Notes: generated by a model not told the origin, from the letters alone. 64,000 nt of DNA from CALARM01 sp964431735 (GCA_964431735.1 CAYSLJ010000001.1:1-64000); one strand, 5' to 3'; positions 8,126 to 17,399 are shown, counted from the first letter of the stretch. Program-made: numbers and translations.

Positions 8126-8570
8126 TTGCTCCCACCTCCATTAACCATGTTAAAGGATTTTGAACCATGACACTTAATTTTCCGGGATTACGATGGCTTA
8201 TACTTAAGAATTTTTTATCAGTTGTTAAAAGAATATCAGCTTTAGCACTTTCTGCACAGGCTATATGCAGAGCATCAAACAGGTGAAAACCTAATTTTTG
8301 TAGATTTTTGACTCTTTCTAAATCTTTATGCTGAATTAAAATACGTTTATTGATATAAGCTGATAATAATTTAAGACGATATTTTCTTTCTACATTTGGT
8401 GTTTTATTTATCTCTAAATCTATTATTTCACTTCCAATCCATTCCCATTTACCTGAATATAAATTGAGTAATATAATTATAATAGCTTCTGACTCAAGTC
8501 TGATTTGATATTGTTTCTGGTCGTCAAAAGGCCTGTTTAAACAACATGTATCCAGATAAATTTTCAACAT
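8112..8570 (-). CDS. PIN-domain ribonuclease (VapC-like toxin)
   Basis: This 152-residue protein opens with KIYLDTCCLNRPFDD, the first acidic strand of PIN nucleases in a subgroup with a CLNRPFDDQ signature. LFDALHIACAESAKAD supplies the central acidic residue and LLTTDKKFL the third. Proteins of this kind cut RNA and serve as toxins in type II toxin-antitoxin pairs. The gene overlaps its small partner downstream and lies in the same direction as the restriction genes, where it could stabilise the island. The next 100 bp upstream (8571-8674) contain no gene. Confidence 0.8.
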   Translation of the reverse strand: MLKIYLDTCCLNRPFDDQKQYQIRLESEAIIIILLNLYSGKWEWIGSEIIDLEINKTPNVERKYRLKLLSAYINKRILIQHKDLERVKNLQKLGFHLFDALHIACAESAKADILLTTDKKFLSISHRNPGKLSVMVQNPLTWLMEVGANETR

Positions 8571-8674
8571 ATAATTTACTGAGCTTTTTTAGCCTTACCT
8601 TTCACAAAAATAATTTCACTTAATTATTTTCTCACTTCTATTATAATGTTCAATCTCTCAGACATCAATAGGTA

Positions 8675-10993
8675 TTAAGGTATTTGAATGGGATACATCT
8701 GTTTTTTTCCGCAGTGACACTTAAAATAACTTTCACCTTTACCATTGCGAAACGGTAAGCTTCCACATTCCTGACAGCAGATTACTTCGGTCAGTCCAAT
8801 AGTTTTTTCAGCAAATTCTTTTACCTCTGTGTCGGAAATTAGAGAACCATCAAGATTCCAGTGGCACCCAACTTGATTACGAATCCATTTTATCTTCTCT
8901 AAATCTTCAACAAGGCTTTGTATCTGTATTTCAGATTTATTTCCATCATCTTCAGTCTGAATAATTTTTATATATTTCTTACCTTTATGCATAGCATTAA
9001 ACAATTCTTGCAATTCATATTTTGGCGGTGACACTCTGGGAACTTTCAGTTTGTATCTTAAGGCAAGACTGTCTAAAATTCCTTCAAGCAGGATACCGGC
9101 TTTTGATGCAATATTCTGTCTGTTTTCCACAGTAATATTATCTTTTAGAGACTTTAATTCTTCAACCATAATACGGGATTTTGAATGCCTGATACCGGTT
9201 TCTTTAGTCCATAGCTGTAGATCAATAAAATGCACCTTCTTTTCCGGTCCTCCTCCAATACGGTATATGTCACGCCATGGCCGGTAATGTGTAGTAACTA
9301 TCATATGGCAAAAATTTTCTGCTTCATCATGAAGCATTTCTAAAAAACGCTCACGATGTGCTTCATCGACAGATGTAACAACATCATCAAGTATCACGAT
9401 AGTATCATCATCATCAAAATGTTTTGTTAAGGCTAAAAACATACAGATGCCAAGAGTATCCAGATGAGCATCGCTGTAGTATGCCTGTGGCGGTATATTA
9501 TGTTCGTTTTGGAAATCGCCGTCATATTCAAGAGAGTTTTTTGCTTTTTCTTTTAAATAAAGCCGAAAACCTCCGATGCCTTCATCTGGATGGATTTTTT
9601 GGTAAAGACGTTCAATTTCGCCGGAAACAGTGTGCAGGATATTATCAACATATTTTTTTCTTTCTCTTTCTACTATGTCTTCATATTTTTTAAGCCTTTT
9701 CAATACTTCCTCGTCTTTTCTGGCTTTTTCCTCTTTGGTTTTTATAGTATCCACCATTGTTTTAATAGCCACTTGCAACTTCTGTTGAACCAGAGCAGCT
9801 TTCTTATTTTCTTCCATTGAAGCTTTGTAAGATTTATATTTCTCCAGTTCCTCTTTCGCTTGATTATCCTGGCTGGTTATTTCGGCAATTAATTTATCAT
9901 AATCGAATGATAAGCCACTTATAGCTTCTGCATCCTGTTTCTGGCCTCTCATTTTATTTACCAGATTTTCTGCACAAGTAAGATAGTCTTTTTCTCGTGT
10001 TTCAACCTCTAATTCTGCCGATTCTTTATGTTTTTTTACATTATTGAGTTTACATATCAGCTTTCCAAGTTCCTCCATTTTTCCCAGACGTTGTGTAAGT
10101 CTGTCAATAATCTGTTCGGTAACAATATTTTGCTCGCAAAGAGGACAGGTTTTAGTATCAGAATGATTGTCTATAAAGTTTTTTGCCTTTTTTAGTAATT
10201 CCAGCAAATCTCCTTTATTTGTTTCTTCCTTGTCCTGGAAGAATTTTAATTTCTCTAATATAGATTCTTCATAAATAATCGTTTCTTTTAATTTGGTCTG
10301 GGCTCCAACTCGTAAAATATGTGTTTCATTCAGTTTTTCCTGAAGTCGTTCAAATTCTTCAGCCTTATTAATTATTTGCTGTAATGTTGCTTCATTTATG
10401 TCGGTTATTTCTTTTGCCCATTCTTCTGTTGATTTTTTGTTTTCCGTAAATTTATTCTTCAGGTCTTCAAGCTGTTCTTTTGACTCTATGAGTGCCTGGG
10501 TAATTTCTCCATATTCCTGCTCTTTATTTCTTATCTTATTACGGAGCGTACCCTCACATTTTTCGATATTAGGTACAGTAAGAAAATCTTTCAGAGCGAT
10601 GAAACGTTTTACTGGCTCTTGTAAAATTAAGTTAAGTATTTTATCCCTTCTTAATATTTTAGCTTCAGGCAAACCGGATGGGCTTGTTACAGGAATAGTA
10701 CCTTTGTGGTTTGCACTGTAATCTGTTCCACCGAAATTCAGTTTTATTTCAATATCATTTCTTGTTTTTCCAAGAGATGATAAATGAGATTTCTTATTAA
10801 CCGAGCTTCGCTCTTCTATACAGCCATATTTCTTGTTGCATATAAAATCAATGGCATCAACAATAGAAGATTTTCCTGTTCCGTTCTCTCCGAAAATCAT
10901 GACCATAGGTTTTGATGAGTCAAATTCAAGCTCTAAAGGAGTAGTAGCACCACGGAAATTTTTAACTTTCAGATGTTTAATTCTTTTTCTCAT
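8675..10993 (-). CDS. SMC/RecF-like AAA ATPase with zinc hook
   Basis: The protein has 772 residues from the ATG at 10,993, chosen because AAGGGG precedes it and the longer frame starts at a TTG ahead of that site. Residues 1-50 hold LKVKNFRGATTPL and Walker A GENGTGKS (35-42). A long coiled coil follows, broken by a CPLC zinc hook near 283-286. The second half returns to the ATPase with a signature-like SDAHLDTLG, Walker B VILDDVVTSVD (533-543) and the H-loop TTH. The C-terminal 180 residues include a possible HEPN-like helical segment and end in a zinc ribbon (CQECG...CHCG). Such Rad50/RecF-like ATPases are common in defence islands (Lamassu, Septu and similar systems), but I cannot assign this one to a named type. 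It overlaps the small gene upstream. Confidence 0.85.
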   Translation of the reverse strand: MRKRIKHLKVKNFRGATTPLELEFDSSKPMVMIFGENGTGKSSIVDAIDFICNKKYGCIEERSSVNKKSHLSSLGKTRNDIEIKLNFGGTDYSANHKGTIPVTSPSGLPEAKILRRDKILNLILQEPVKRFIALKDFLTVPNIEKCEGTLRNKIRNKEQEYGEITQALIESKEQLEDLKNKFTENKKSTEEWAKEITDINEATLQQIINKAEEFERLQEKLNETHILRVGAQTKLKETIIYEESILEKLKFFQDKEETNKGDLLELLKKAKNFIDNHSDTKTCPLCEQNIVTEQIIDRLTQRLGKMEELGKLICKLNNVKKHKESAELEVETREKDYLTCAENLVNKMRGQKQDAEAISGLSFDYDKLIAEITSQDNQAKEELEKYKSYKASMEENKKAALVQQKLQVAIKTMVDTIKTKEEKARKDEEVLKRLKKYEDIVERERKKYVDNILHTVSGEIERLYQKIHPDEGIGGFRLYLKEKAKNSLEYDGDFQNEHNIPPQAYYSDAHLDTLGICMFLALTKHFDDDDTIVILDDVVTSVDEAHRERFLEMLHDEAENFCHMIVTTHYRPWRDIYRIGGGPEKKVHFIDLQLWTKETGIRHSKSRIMVEELKSLKDNITVENRQNIASKAGILLEGILDSLALRYKLKVPRVSPPKYELQELFNAMHKGKKYIKIIQTEDDGNKSEIQIQSLVEDLEKIKWIRNQVGCHWNLDGSLISDTEVKEFAEKTIGLTEVICCQECGSLPFRNGKGESYFKCHCGKKQMYPIQIP

Positions 10994-11174
10994 TTTTTTC
11001 CCCTTCTTTTTTATCAAGTGCCAGTTCTGCCATTAAATTCCAATCTTCTTCTGTTATGTTTCCATTGACCAGTTTCTCTGTAATTTTGCTTAAATCCTTA
11101 TCATTTAATAAATCTGCTTCCTTGAATTTATTATATATTGCTTCTGCTACCGTCCTGTCTGGATTTTCTTTCAT
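10977..11174 (-). CDS. Small acidic protein of unknown function
   Basis: This 65-residue protein starts at the ATG at 11,174 (MKENPDRTVAEAIYNKFKE), with GGAGG five bases before it; an ATG at 11,186 overlaps that ribosome site. It is helical and charged with no recognisable motif. The 3' end overlaps the ATPase start by 17 bp, so the two are probably translationally coupled. It may be an accessory subunit of the ATPase or the helicase. I do not recognise the family. Confidence 0.6.
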   Translation of the reverse strand: MKENPDRTVAEAIYNKFKEADLLNDKDLSKITEKLVNGNITEEDWNLMAELALDKKEGEKNEKKN

Positions 11175-11268
11175 ATAGTCCTCCATGATATGTATGAGAT
11201 TATTCTTCAGATCTCATAAGATTTAATAAAGTTTTAAACATCCCTGCCAGTAAAGTTTAATATCATTT

Positions 11269-14151
11269 TTATATTAACTGCCATCTTACAGTGAAAAGTT
11301 CATTTTTTTCAATCTTTTGTTTCATTCTTTCTTCTATTTCACTGATTAATTTTTCTTTTCTCTCATCTACTTCATCCTGTTTTTGATAAAGTTCCTGTCT
11401 CATAGTATTTCTCTTCTTTTCCATTTCCTTTATATGCCTCTGAGCTTTTACCTTTTCTTCGAGCTTTAAAATTTTTTTTGCTTCTGTCTTGCTGATTTTA
11501 ATATTTTTATCCAGTTCTTTTAACTCAATTTCAAGGCTATTCTTTATATCTTCTGCCCATTTATCCAGTTTTTCCATTTCTTCATCAAAGAATAGTGCAT
11601 TACGTTTTGAATTTCCATGTAATATTTCAGCTTCCTGTTTATATACAATTTCTTCCAGTTTATTCTGTATTACCAGGTCCGCGTCCTGTAAGTAGATTTC
11701 TCTTTGAGCAACCAGGGAAAACAGTCTCTGGCACTGCTCAATATCAAGTTCTATACCATCATCGGTTATTCCGCATAATAAAATATGATCTTCTGTTTCA
11801 AAAGAGTTTATGGTCAAATTGATTACAGATAACCATCCTGATTTACCTGCAAGTACCTCTAAAATACTTATTTTTTTGTTGCTGTTACAATAATCAAATA
11901 TTAATTTCTCATTTTTTAATGGCAGGTTTTTACAGTTTTCTATTATTTTTTGTGCCAGAGGATGACCGATTCTATAAAGGTTTCCACTTTCAAGCTTTTT
12001 ATCTATTGTATAAGGTCCTGGATTGATCATTTCATTTACAAAAGGATTTGTTATCAAAGTAAAGGAATAACCGTTGTCGAAAAAATCAGCGTAATCATCA
12101 AGATAATATCTGGTAACTTTCCAGAGCCATTTTTCATATCTGGATAAATAATCTTTACTTTCCTGTAAATTTATTTTAAGTTTTTCTGTTACTTCTTCAT
12201 CAAAATTTTCCAGTAATTTCTTTCTGGTAATATTAATTTTTTCATCAATTTCCACTTCCATTTCTTTTTGTAACGCATCAAAGGAAGATTGAATCTCAGC
12301 CTCTGTTCTACTCATCTGATAGATCTGAGCAATTCTCTTTTCAAAATCTACTCCGGATTCAATAGTTCCGAGGACTTCATCACTTGCTCCGAATACTCCG
12401 TCAAAGAGTTTGAATTTTTCTGAGAGAAGCTGATATACTCTCTGATCCGCTGCATTCTTCTTATTTAGAAAATTAACTACGACTACATCATATTTCTGCC
12501 CGTATCTATGACATCTTCCGATTCTCTGTTCAATTCTCTGAGGATTCCATGGCAGATCATAATTGACAACAAGAGAGCAAAATTGTAAATTAATGCCTTC
12601 TGCTGCTGCTTCAGTAGCAATCATAATAAGGGCTTCGTCTTTAAAATAATCAACCAGGGCTGCCCTCATATCCGCACTTTTTGAACCTGTAACCCTGTCT
12701 GTTCCATTATATCTTTCCAGCCAGCTTTTCAGTATTTCTTTTGATTTTTGATCTTTATTTGAGCCGTTAAATAGAACTATTTTACCTCTGTATTCTTCTG
12801 TTTCTTCAAGTATAGTTCTGAGATATTCCTGTGTCCTTGTGGATTCCGTAAAAATAACTGCTTTTTTATTTCCACCTTTTTTCTGTGCTTCTGAAAATCC
12901 TTTATTTAAAGCGATTAATAGAACCTCTCCTTTTGAATTTTTTATAATAGATCTGGCAAGGGAGTGAAATTCCTTTAATAATTTAATTTCTTTTTTTATG
13001 CCCTCTATTTTTTCTACCGGCTCAGGTATCTTATCTATATAATCTGTACCATTTTCTTCCCATTCTTCTTTTAATTCCTCAAAAGTCTCAAAGTCTTCTG
13101 AAATAAGGGTTTCCAGATTATTACTATTGTTATTACTGCCAACAATATGTTCCAGTTTTGTTATCAGAGCTTCTATTGTACCTGAAATTGCATAGGTTGA
13201 AGAAGCCAGCAATTTACGAAGAATTAAAGTCATCAATTGTCTCTGCCCCGGAGGAAGAGCATATAGAAGCGGGGTTTGTAGATAATCAGAGACAAGATTA
13301 TATAATTTTTGTTCCTTTTCCGAAGGTATAAATTCCTGTGTTACAGGTATTCTATTTGTATATTTTACATATTCCAGAACTTGTTTACGCAGAGTCCTTA
13401 TGCAAACAGGTTTCAGTCTTTCTTTTAAATCATCAAAGCTGGCTTCACTACTTGATCTGGCAAATTGATTCCTGAAACTTTTTAAGTCTCCAAATGTATA
13501 ATCATCTATAATACTTACTAAGCCGTAAAGTTCCATAATAGTGTTCTGTAAAGGTGTGGCAGTTAGTAATATTTTGGGAGATTTTGCTATGGAATTTTTA
13601 ATAGATGTGGCAATTTTATTTCCTGATTTGTAAACATTTCTTAACCTGTGAGCCTCATCTACAATAACTAAATCCCAGTTGAGCGACTGAATATAAGTTT
13701 CTTTTCCACGGGCAAAATTATATGAACAGATTATAATGACATTTTTATTAAAAGGATTTAAGTGACCTTCTTTAATGTTCTGATTAAAAGACTTTGTTTC
13801 CAGAATGACTGATGGCAGAAAAAATTTATCTGTTAATTCTTGATTCCATTGTTTTCGAAGATTTGAGGGCACAATGATTAAAAGTTTTCTTTTTCGTTCA
13901 GCCCATTTTTGTGAAAGGAGAATTCCTGCTTCTATGGTCTTCCCAAGTCCAACCTCGTCTGCAAGTATTGCTCCTCTGGACAATGGGGAACGAAAGGCAA
14001 ACAAAGCCGCTTCGACCTGATGAGGATTAAGATCCACCCTGGCATCTGATAAAGAAATTGCCAGTTTCTGTAAATTGTCAGAAGGATATCGTCTTGTAAG
14101 TTCAAAAGAAAAATATTTTGCATGATAAGGCGTAATTGTTAGATTTATCAT
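11269..14151 (-). CDS. SNF2/RapA-like DNA helicase-translocase
   Basis: The protein has 960 residues. Superfamily 2 motifs are all visible: the HQ-type motif NPHQVEAALFA, Walker A DEVGLGKT (65-72), DEAH (165-168), LLTATPLQN, and in the second lobe ATEAAAEGINLQFCS and RIEQRIGRCHRYGQ. The last 250 residues are charged and rich in coiled coil. This architecture is the RapA/HepA-like type seen as the SNF2 protein of several phage-defence systems, including DrmD of DISARM, but DrmA and DrmB are not present here. It is the first gene of the minus-strand run leading through the ATPase, PIN pair and mod to res, with an 83-bp gap after it. The start ATG has no strong ribosome site. Confidence 0.88.
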   Translation of the reverse strand: MINLTITPYHAKYFSFELTRRYPSDNLQKLAISLSDARVDLNPHQVEAALFAFRSPLSRGAILADEVGLGKTIEAGILLSQKWAERKRKLLIIVPSNLRKQWNQELTDKFFLPSVILETKSFNQNIKEGHLNPFNKNVIIICSYNFARGKETYIQSLNWDLVIVDEAHRLRNVYKSGNKIATSIKNSIAKSPKILLTATPLQNTIMELYGLVSIIDDYTFGDLKSFRNQFARSSSEASFDDLKERLKPVCIRTLRKQVLEYVKYTNRIPVTQEFIPSEKEQKLYNLVSDYLQTPLLYALPPGQRQLMTLILRKLLASSTYAISGTIEALITKLEHIVGSNNNSNNLETLISEDFETFEELKEEWEENGTDYIDKIPEPVEKIEGIKKEIKLLKEFHSLARSIIKNSKGEVLLIALNKGFSEAQKKGGNKKAVIFTESTRTQEYLRTILEETEEYRGKIVLFNGSNKDQKSKEILKSWLERYNGTDRVTGSKSADMRAALVDYFKDEALIMIATEAAAEGINLQFCSLVVNYDLPWNPQRIEQRIGRCHRYGQKYDVVVVNFLNKKNAADQRVYQLLSEKFKLFDGVFGASDEVLGTIESGVDFEKRIAQIYQMSRTEAEIQSSFDALQKEMEVEIDEKINITRKKLLENFDEEVTEKLKINLQESKDYLSRYEKWLWKVTRYYLDDYADFFDNGYSFTLITNPFVNEMINPGPYTIDKKLESGNLYRIGHPLAQKIIENCKNLPLKNEKLIFDYCNSNKKISILEVLAGKSGWLSVINLTINSFETEDHILLCGITDDGIELDIEQCQRLFSLVAQREIYLQDADLVIQNKLEEIVYKQEAEILHGNSKRNALFFDEEMEKLDKWAEDIKNSLEIELKELDKNIKISKTEAKKILKLEEKVKAQRHIKEMEKKRNTMRQELYQKQDEVDERKEKLISEIEERMKQKIEKNELFTVRWQLI

Positions 14152-14588
14152 AAGATTATTATTGCTATTAAGTATATATATTTCTATTCTTATTACGATA
14201 TAATACTTTTTTTATCTATTATTTTACTTGTAGTCTAATTTTTTCACTAATTCTAGAACTTTATATTATTTCCCTTTTTCCTGGAGAATTTTTATAAAAA
14301 CTCTTACTGTTAAGGATTATAAAGATAGCCTCATATATACTTTTTTGTCTACCTAATTGTATTTTTACAATGAAGAATTTTAGTGACCGGCTACCGGAAA
14401 AAACAGATTCGAATTAGATTCGATAAATTATTTAGATAAACTCCTTCTGAATGAGTTTTCTTAAAAGCTTTATTTTACGCCATTAAAAATGAAAATTCCT
14501 ATACCTTTTAATTATTATGACTTATATTTAATATTTTCTATATAAAAGCTAACCTGACAACTTGACACGAAAATAATAAGATAAAAGT
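14152..14588. other. Gene-free region between the helicase and the Phd remnant
   Basis: These 437 bases are very AT-rich. I see no convincing ORF, heptamer array or strong hairpin. The region should hold the minus-strand promoter of the helicase-led island. A CTGACA and TAAGAT pair spaced by 17 bases just before 14,589 could drive the small plus-strand gene; this is a weak call. Confidence 0.4.
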
Positions 14589-14770
14589 ATGAAAACATTA
14601 AAAATTGGTGAACTCAAAGCACATTTCTCAGAAGTTTTAAATCTCATAAGAAAGGGGGAGAAGGTAGTTATTTCTTATGGTAAGAAAGAAGAAAAGGTGT
14701 TTTTTATGAACTTATTTCAATATTTCAGTCAGATTTTTTTGATAAGGAAATCATTGTTACAAAAAAATAA
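14589..14770 (+). pseudogene. Truncated and frameshifted Phd/YefM-type antitoxin
   Basis: The first 37 codons, MKTLKIGELKAHFSEVLNLI then RKGEKVVISYGKKEEKV, are a typical Phd/YefM N-terminus, the DNA-binding half. After that the frame diverges into hydrophobic filler. In another frame QSDFFDKEIIVTKK ends at a TAA at 14,768-14,770 and looks like the missing C-terminal tail. The middle of the gene has therefore been lost with a frame change. No toxin gene follows. It marks the boundary of the island. Confidence 0.7.
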
Positions 14771-14800
14771 CAGGTGATAGTTAACCCATCACCTGTTATT
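14759..14800 (-). terminator. Rho-independent terminator of the AOR operon
   Basis: A perfect 13-bp stem (14,766-14,778 with 14,788-14,800) with a 9-base loop is followed on the minus strand by a run of seven T. It lies 10 bases after the stop of the last AOR-operon gene. Confidence 0.92.
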
Positions 14801-14809
14801 CTTTGCTCT

Positions 14810-16795
14810 TTATTCCTGATAATCTTTCACTATCTCCACAAGTTCCGGCAGATCGATACCCAGTTCTTTAAGTCTTTCTATTTTAGGCACTCCTTTACTG
14901 GTCCACCCTCTTCTCTTATAGACTGCGTCAGTTACTTTTTCATATTGATCTTCACGGTATTTACGGAGTATGGCCATCTTCTCTTCAGTCGTCTTACCTT
15001 CCGGCTCTACTCCCAGAATCTCTCTGAGCTGTTTATCATATCTTTCCGATCTGGACTCATACTCTTCCTTCGTTACCGGCCCTTTGGAACGATAGCACAT
15101 TGTGTCATGCTCACGGGTTCCGAATCCCAGCATAAGGTTCATAACCCTCTGGAAATTATAGGCTCTTGCCGACTGGTTTAACATCTTCTCTTCATCGAGA
15201 GGGTCACCTGTCATACCTTCGAAGAATTTAAAGTAATTATTTACATGATCGGGAATTTTGGCTGCTTCCTTTTCAAATTTATTATCTGCGGGAACCACGT
15301 CATTCCATATGATTTTGCAGAGTCCCATAAGGCCGAACCATGTTCTCCATAGAGGAAAATAATAAAGTGCTTCAGCTTTATCTTCAAAGGTCGGGATCTG
15401 ATTGTTTACCATATCCATGAATATAAGCCATGCCTCGTCATGCTGGGGGCCTTTCAGTGTAAGGCCGTACCCTGCCTGCTGGGCAAGGGATTCCTTTGTA
15501 ACATATTCCGATATTTCAAGACCTTTAGATTCGGTGCTTATATCCAGGAGGAATTGTTCGTCTGCACCGTATTCTTTGACCCATTTATTTCTGAGCCATC
15601 TGATGCCCTGTCCCACATCAACACCGAATCCTTCACCTCTTGCCATCTGATGAAGTATTTCCAGGACTTCGTTACATGCTCCGAAATTCAGTTTCAATCC
15701 TCCCGTGTGGGTTTCATTGATGACGCCTGCTTCAAAAGATTCCATAACAAAAGCTATGGTTGTGGCAGCAGATATTGTATCAATGCCGTACGTATCACAG
15801 TAGAAATTAAATTCTACAAGAAAATCTCCGTCAAAACAGCCCATATTGGCAGCACCTGCGGCAGTTTCATATTCCGGCCCGTCAACACAGACTTTCTGTC
15901 CTTTATAGGGGCCTGTTTTTAATAGAAATCCGTCTACAGCTTTTGCACATGCCATGGAACATCCTTTCCAGCATCCGTCTGCCGTACCCTGGGTAAAATA
16001 TTTTGCCTTTAACATTTTTGAGTCTATTTTATATACTTCAGGGTGGCTTCCGTATCTATAATTGTGAACAGGCAGCAAATCGTAGGCATTCATTACATCC
16101 ACTATATTGGCAGTTCCTACTTCTCTCATTCTATTTTGAGATTTATCGAGAGTTGCCATTTCTGCATTTATCTTCATGCCATGATCCCTTATCATGATAG
16201 GATCGGCAGGATTGTTCAGATCGTCTATTATCTGAATGGCCCCTGTAGGACATACATAGGCACAGGATGTACAGCCTATGCAGTTATTATCAACTTCATA
16301 AAAAGGCATAGTCAGGTGTCTTTTTATGCCGCGGCCGGCAAAATCCAGGATTTCTTCCATCATAAATTCTTTACATGCTTTTACACAGTGGCCGCACAGA
16401 ATACATGCTTTTTCCTGATCTTCCGTAAGAGGACTTTTAAAGCGCGATTCCGTTACTCCGAGTCTTTGGGCCATATTCTGTATTAAAGGCACATTGGGCC
16501 ACCTGCCCAGGTACATTTCAATAAGAATTTTTCTGTGATTTTTAACCCTTTCACTGTCGGTAACCACATGTATTTCATCCCTTACGGGATAATTACAGGA
16601 TGTAACAAGTTTTTTCTTACCTTTTAATTCTATTTCACATACACAGAGTCTGCATGTGCCGTTAGGAGTAAGATCTTTATGATGACAGAGTGTGGGAACA
16701 ACAAATCCTGATTTTATAATTGCATCCAGAAGATAACTGTCTTTATTCACTTTAACTTTTTTTTCATTTATTGTAATTTCTATTTTTTCAGCCAT
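14810..16795 (-). CDS. AOR C-terminal (catalytic) domains fused to a NuoG-like ferredoxin module
   Basis: The protein has 661 residues. Residues 1-78 are a [2Fe-2S] domain (C37, C48, C51, C67). Residues 131-182 bind two [4Fe-4S] clusters (C131/134/137/141 and C172/175/178/182). The His-Cys3 cluster site of true NuoG is missing. From about 225 it continues as domains 2 and 3 of aldehyde ferredoxin oxidoreductase: GPEYETAAGAANMGC (306-320) matches the conserved EYET region, H452 lies in KGPQHDE, and C493 in LMGLCKII corresponds to the fourth cluster ligand. The other ligands are C275, C279, C283, spaced C-x3-C-x3-C instead of the usual C-x2-C-x3-C. AOR domain 1 is absent and is encoded separately at 19,643. 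It should oxidise or reduce an aldehyde or acid at a tungsto- or molybdopterin and pass electrons to NuoF. The substrate is unknown. Confidence 0.88.
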   Translation of the reverse strand: MAEKIEITINEKKVKVNKDSYLLDAIIKSGFVVPTLCHHKDLTPNGTCRLCVCEIELKGKKKLVTSCNYPVRDEIHVVTDSERVKNHRKILIEMYLGRWPNVPLIQNMAQRLGVTESRFKSPLTEDQEKACILCGHCVKACKEFMMEEILDFAGRGIKRHLTMPFYEVDNNCIGCTSCAYVCPTGAIQIIDDLNNPADPIMIRDHGMKINAEMATLDKSQNRMREVGTANIVDVMNAYDLLPVHNYRYGSHPEVYKIDSKMLKAKYFTQGTADGCWKGCSMACAKAVDGFLLKTGPYKGQKVCVDGPEYETAAGAANMGCFDGDFLVEFNFYCDTYGIDTISAATTIAFVMESFEAGVINETHTGGLKLNFGACNEVLEILHQMARGEGFGVDVGQGIRWLRNKWVKEYGADEQFLLDISTESKGLEISEYVTKESLAQQAGYGLTLKGPQHDEAWLIFMDMVNNQIPTFEDKAEALYYFPLWRTWFGLMGLCKIIWNDVVPADNKFEKEAAKIPDHVNNYFKFFEGMTGDPLDEEKMLNQSARAYNFQRVMNLMLGFGTREHDTMCYRSKGPVTKEEYESRSERYDKQLREILGVEPEGKTTEEKMAILRKYREDQYEKVTDAVYKRRGWTSKGVPKIERLKELGIDLPELVEIVKDYQE

Positions 16796-16815
16796 AGATA
16801 AACCTCCTTTGTACT

Positions 16816-16843
16816 CGTGACGCGTGACGCGTGACGCGTGACG
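16816..16843. repeat. Heptamer array, four perfect CGTGACG units
   Basis: Four identical units read outward from the start of the AOR C-terminal gene, in its upstream leader, 20 bp from the ATG and its GGAGG ribosome site. Confidence 0.92.
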
Positions 16844-16928
16844 CGCGGTTCTTTGCCTTTTATTGTTTTTGCTCTTTTTAAGAGAAAAATCTGACTGTAT
16901 TTTGTAAATTCTATTCTCGCATTATCTG

Positions 16929-16955
16929 TTACGCATTACGCATTACGCATTACGA
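16929..16955. repeat. Heptamer array, CATTACG units
   Basis: Three full CATTACG units follow a partial one on the plus strand. On the minus strand the first units encode the last residues and the TAA stop of the PIN toxin gene (D-R-N-A-stop). Confidence 0.9.
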
Positions 16956-17374
16956 TCCTCTAAAGCTTTTAACTTCCCCGTGGCATTTATATAGTTTATT
17001 CTTTCTCCTTCTGCAGGTTTAATAAAGTCATTATTCAGTGACACCAGGTGTTTAATATCATATTCTTTGCAGCATCCCAGAACCATTGCTTCAGAAGGAT
17101 TCAATTTATATTTCTGGATAAATGTGAAGGAATAAAAAACCAGTTTCTGGGTAATATCAAGAATCTTGAAATTTAAAAACAGATAATAACCTATAGTTTT
17201 AAGATCAATACCGTATGTTTTATTAACCGTATAAATAACATCGGCCCATACGGACGGATTTATATAGATGTCGAACATGTCTTTATTTTTCTCTATGAAA
17301 TCCATAATATCTCTTGCTTTAAGATTACCTCTGCAGTACTCAATGATAAGACTGCTATCCACAAAGAGTTTCAT
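16943..17374 (-). CDS. PIN-domain toxin (VapC-like) inside the AOR operon
   Basis: From the ATG at 17,374 the product has 143 residues. It begins MKLFVDSSLIIEYCRGN, the first PIN acidic motif. NPSEAMVLGCCKEYDIK carries the central acidic residue and LVSLNNDF the last. A longer frame from 17,416 begins with a GTG inside a heptamer array and is not credible. It follows a small gene with a perfect ribosome site, giving an antitoxin-toxin order. The pair lies between nuoF-like and the AOR C-terminal gene, in the same direction, with heptamer arrays on every side. It is therefore likely an insertion into a pre-existing metabolic operon. VapC-type RNases cut tRNA or mRNA; the target here is unknown. 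Confidence 0.75.
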   Translation of the reverse strand: MKLFVDSSLIIEYCRGNLKARDIMDFIEKNKDMFDIYINPSVWADVIYTVNKTYGIDLKTIGYYLFLNFKILDITQKLVFYSFTFIQKYKLNPSEAMVLGCCKEYDIKHLVSLNNDFIKPAEGERINYINATGKLKALEDRNA

Positions 17375-17399
17375 ATAGTTAACATGGCATGGCATAAGC

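Noticed and set aside
11269..14151. DISARM defence system, because of the SNF2 helicase with a methyltransferase nearby
   Set aside because: DrmA, DrmB and DrmC are absent, and the methyltransferase is a Mod-type protein with its own Res partner.
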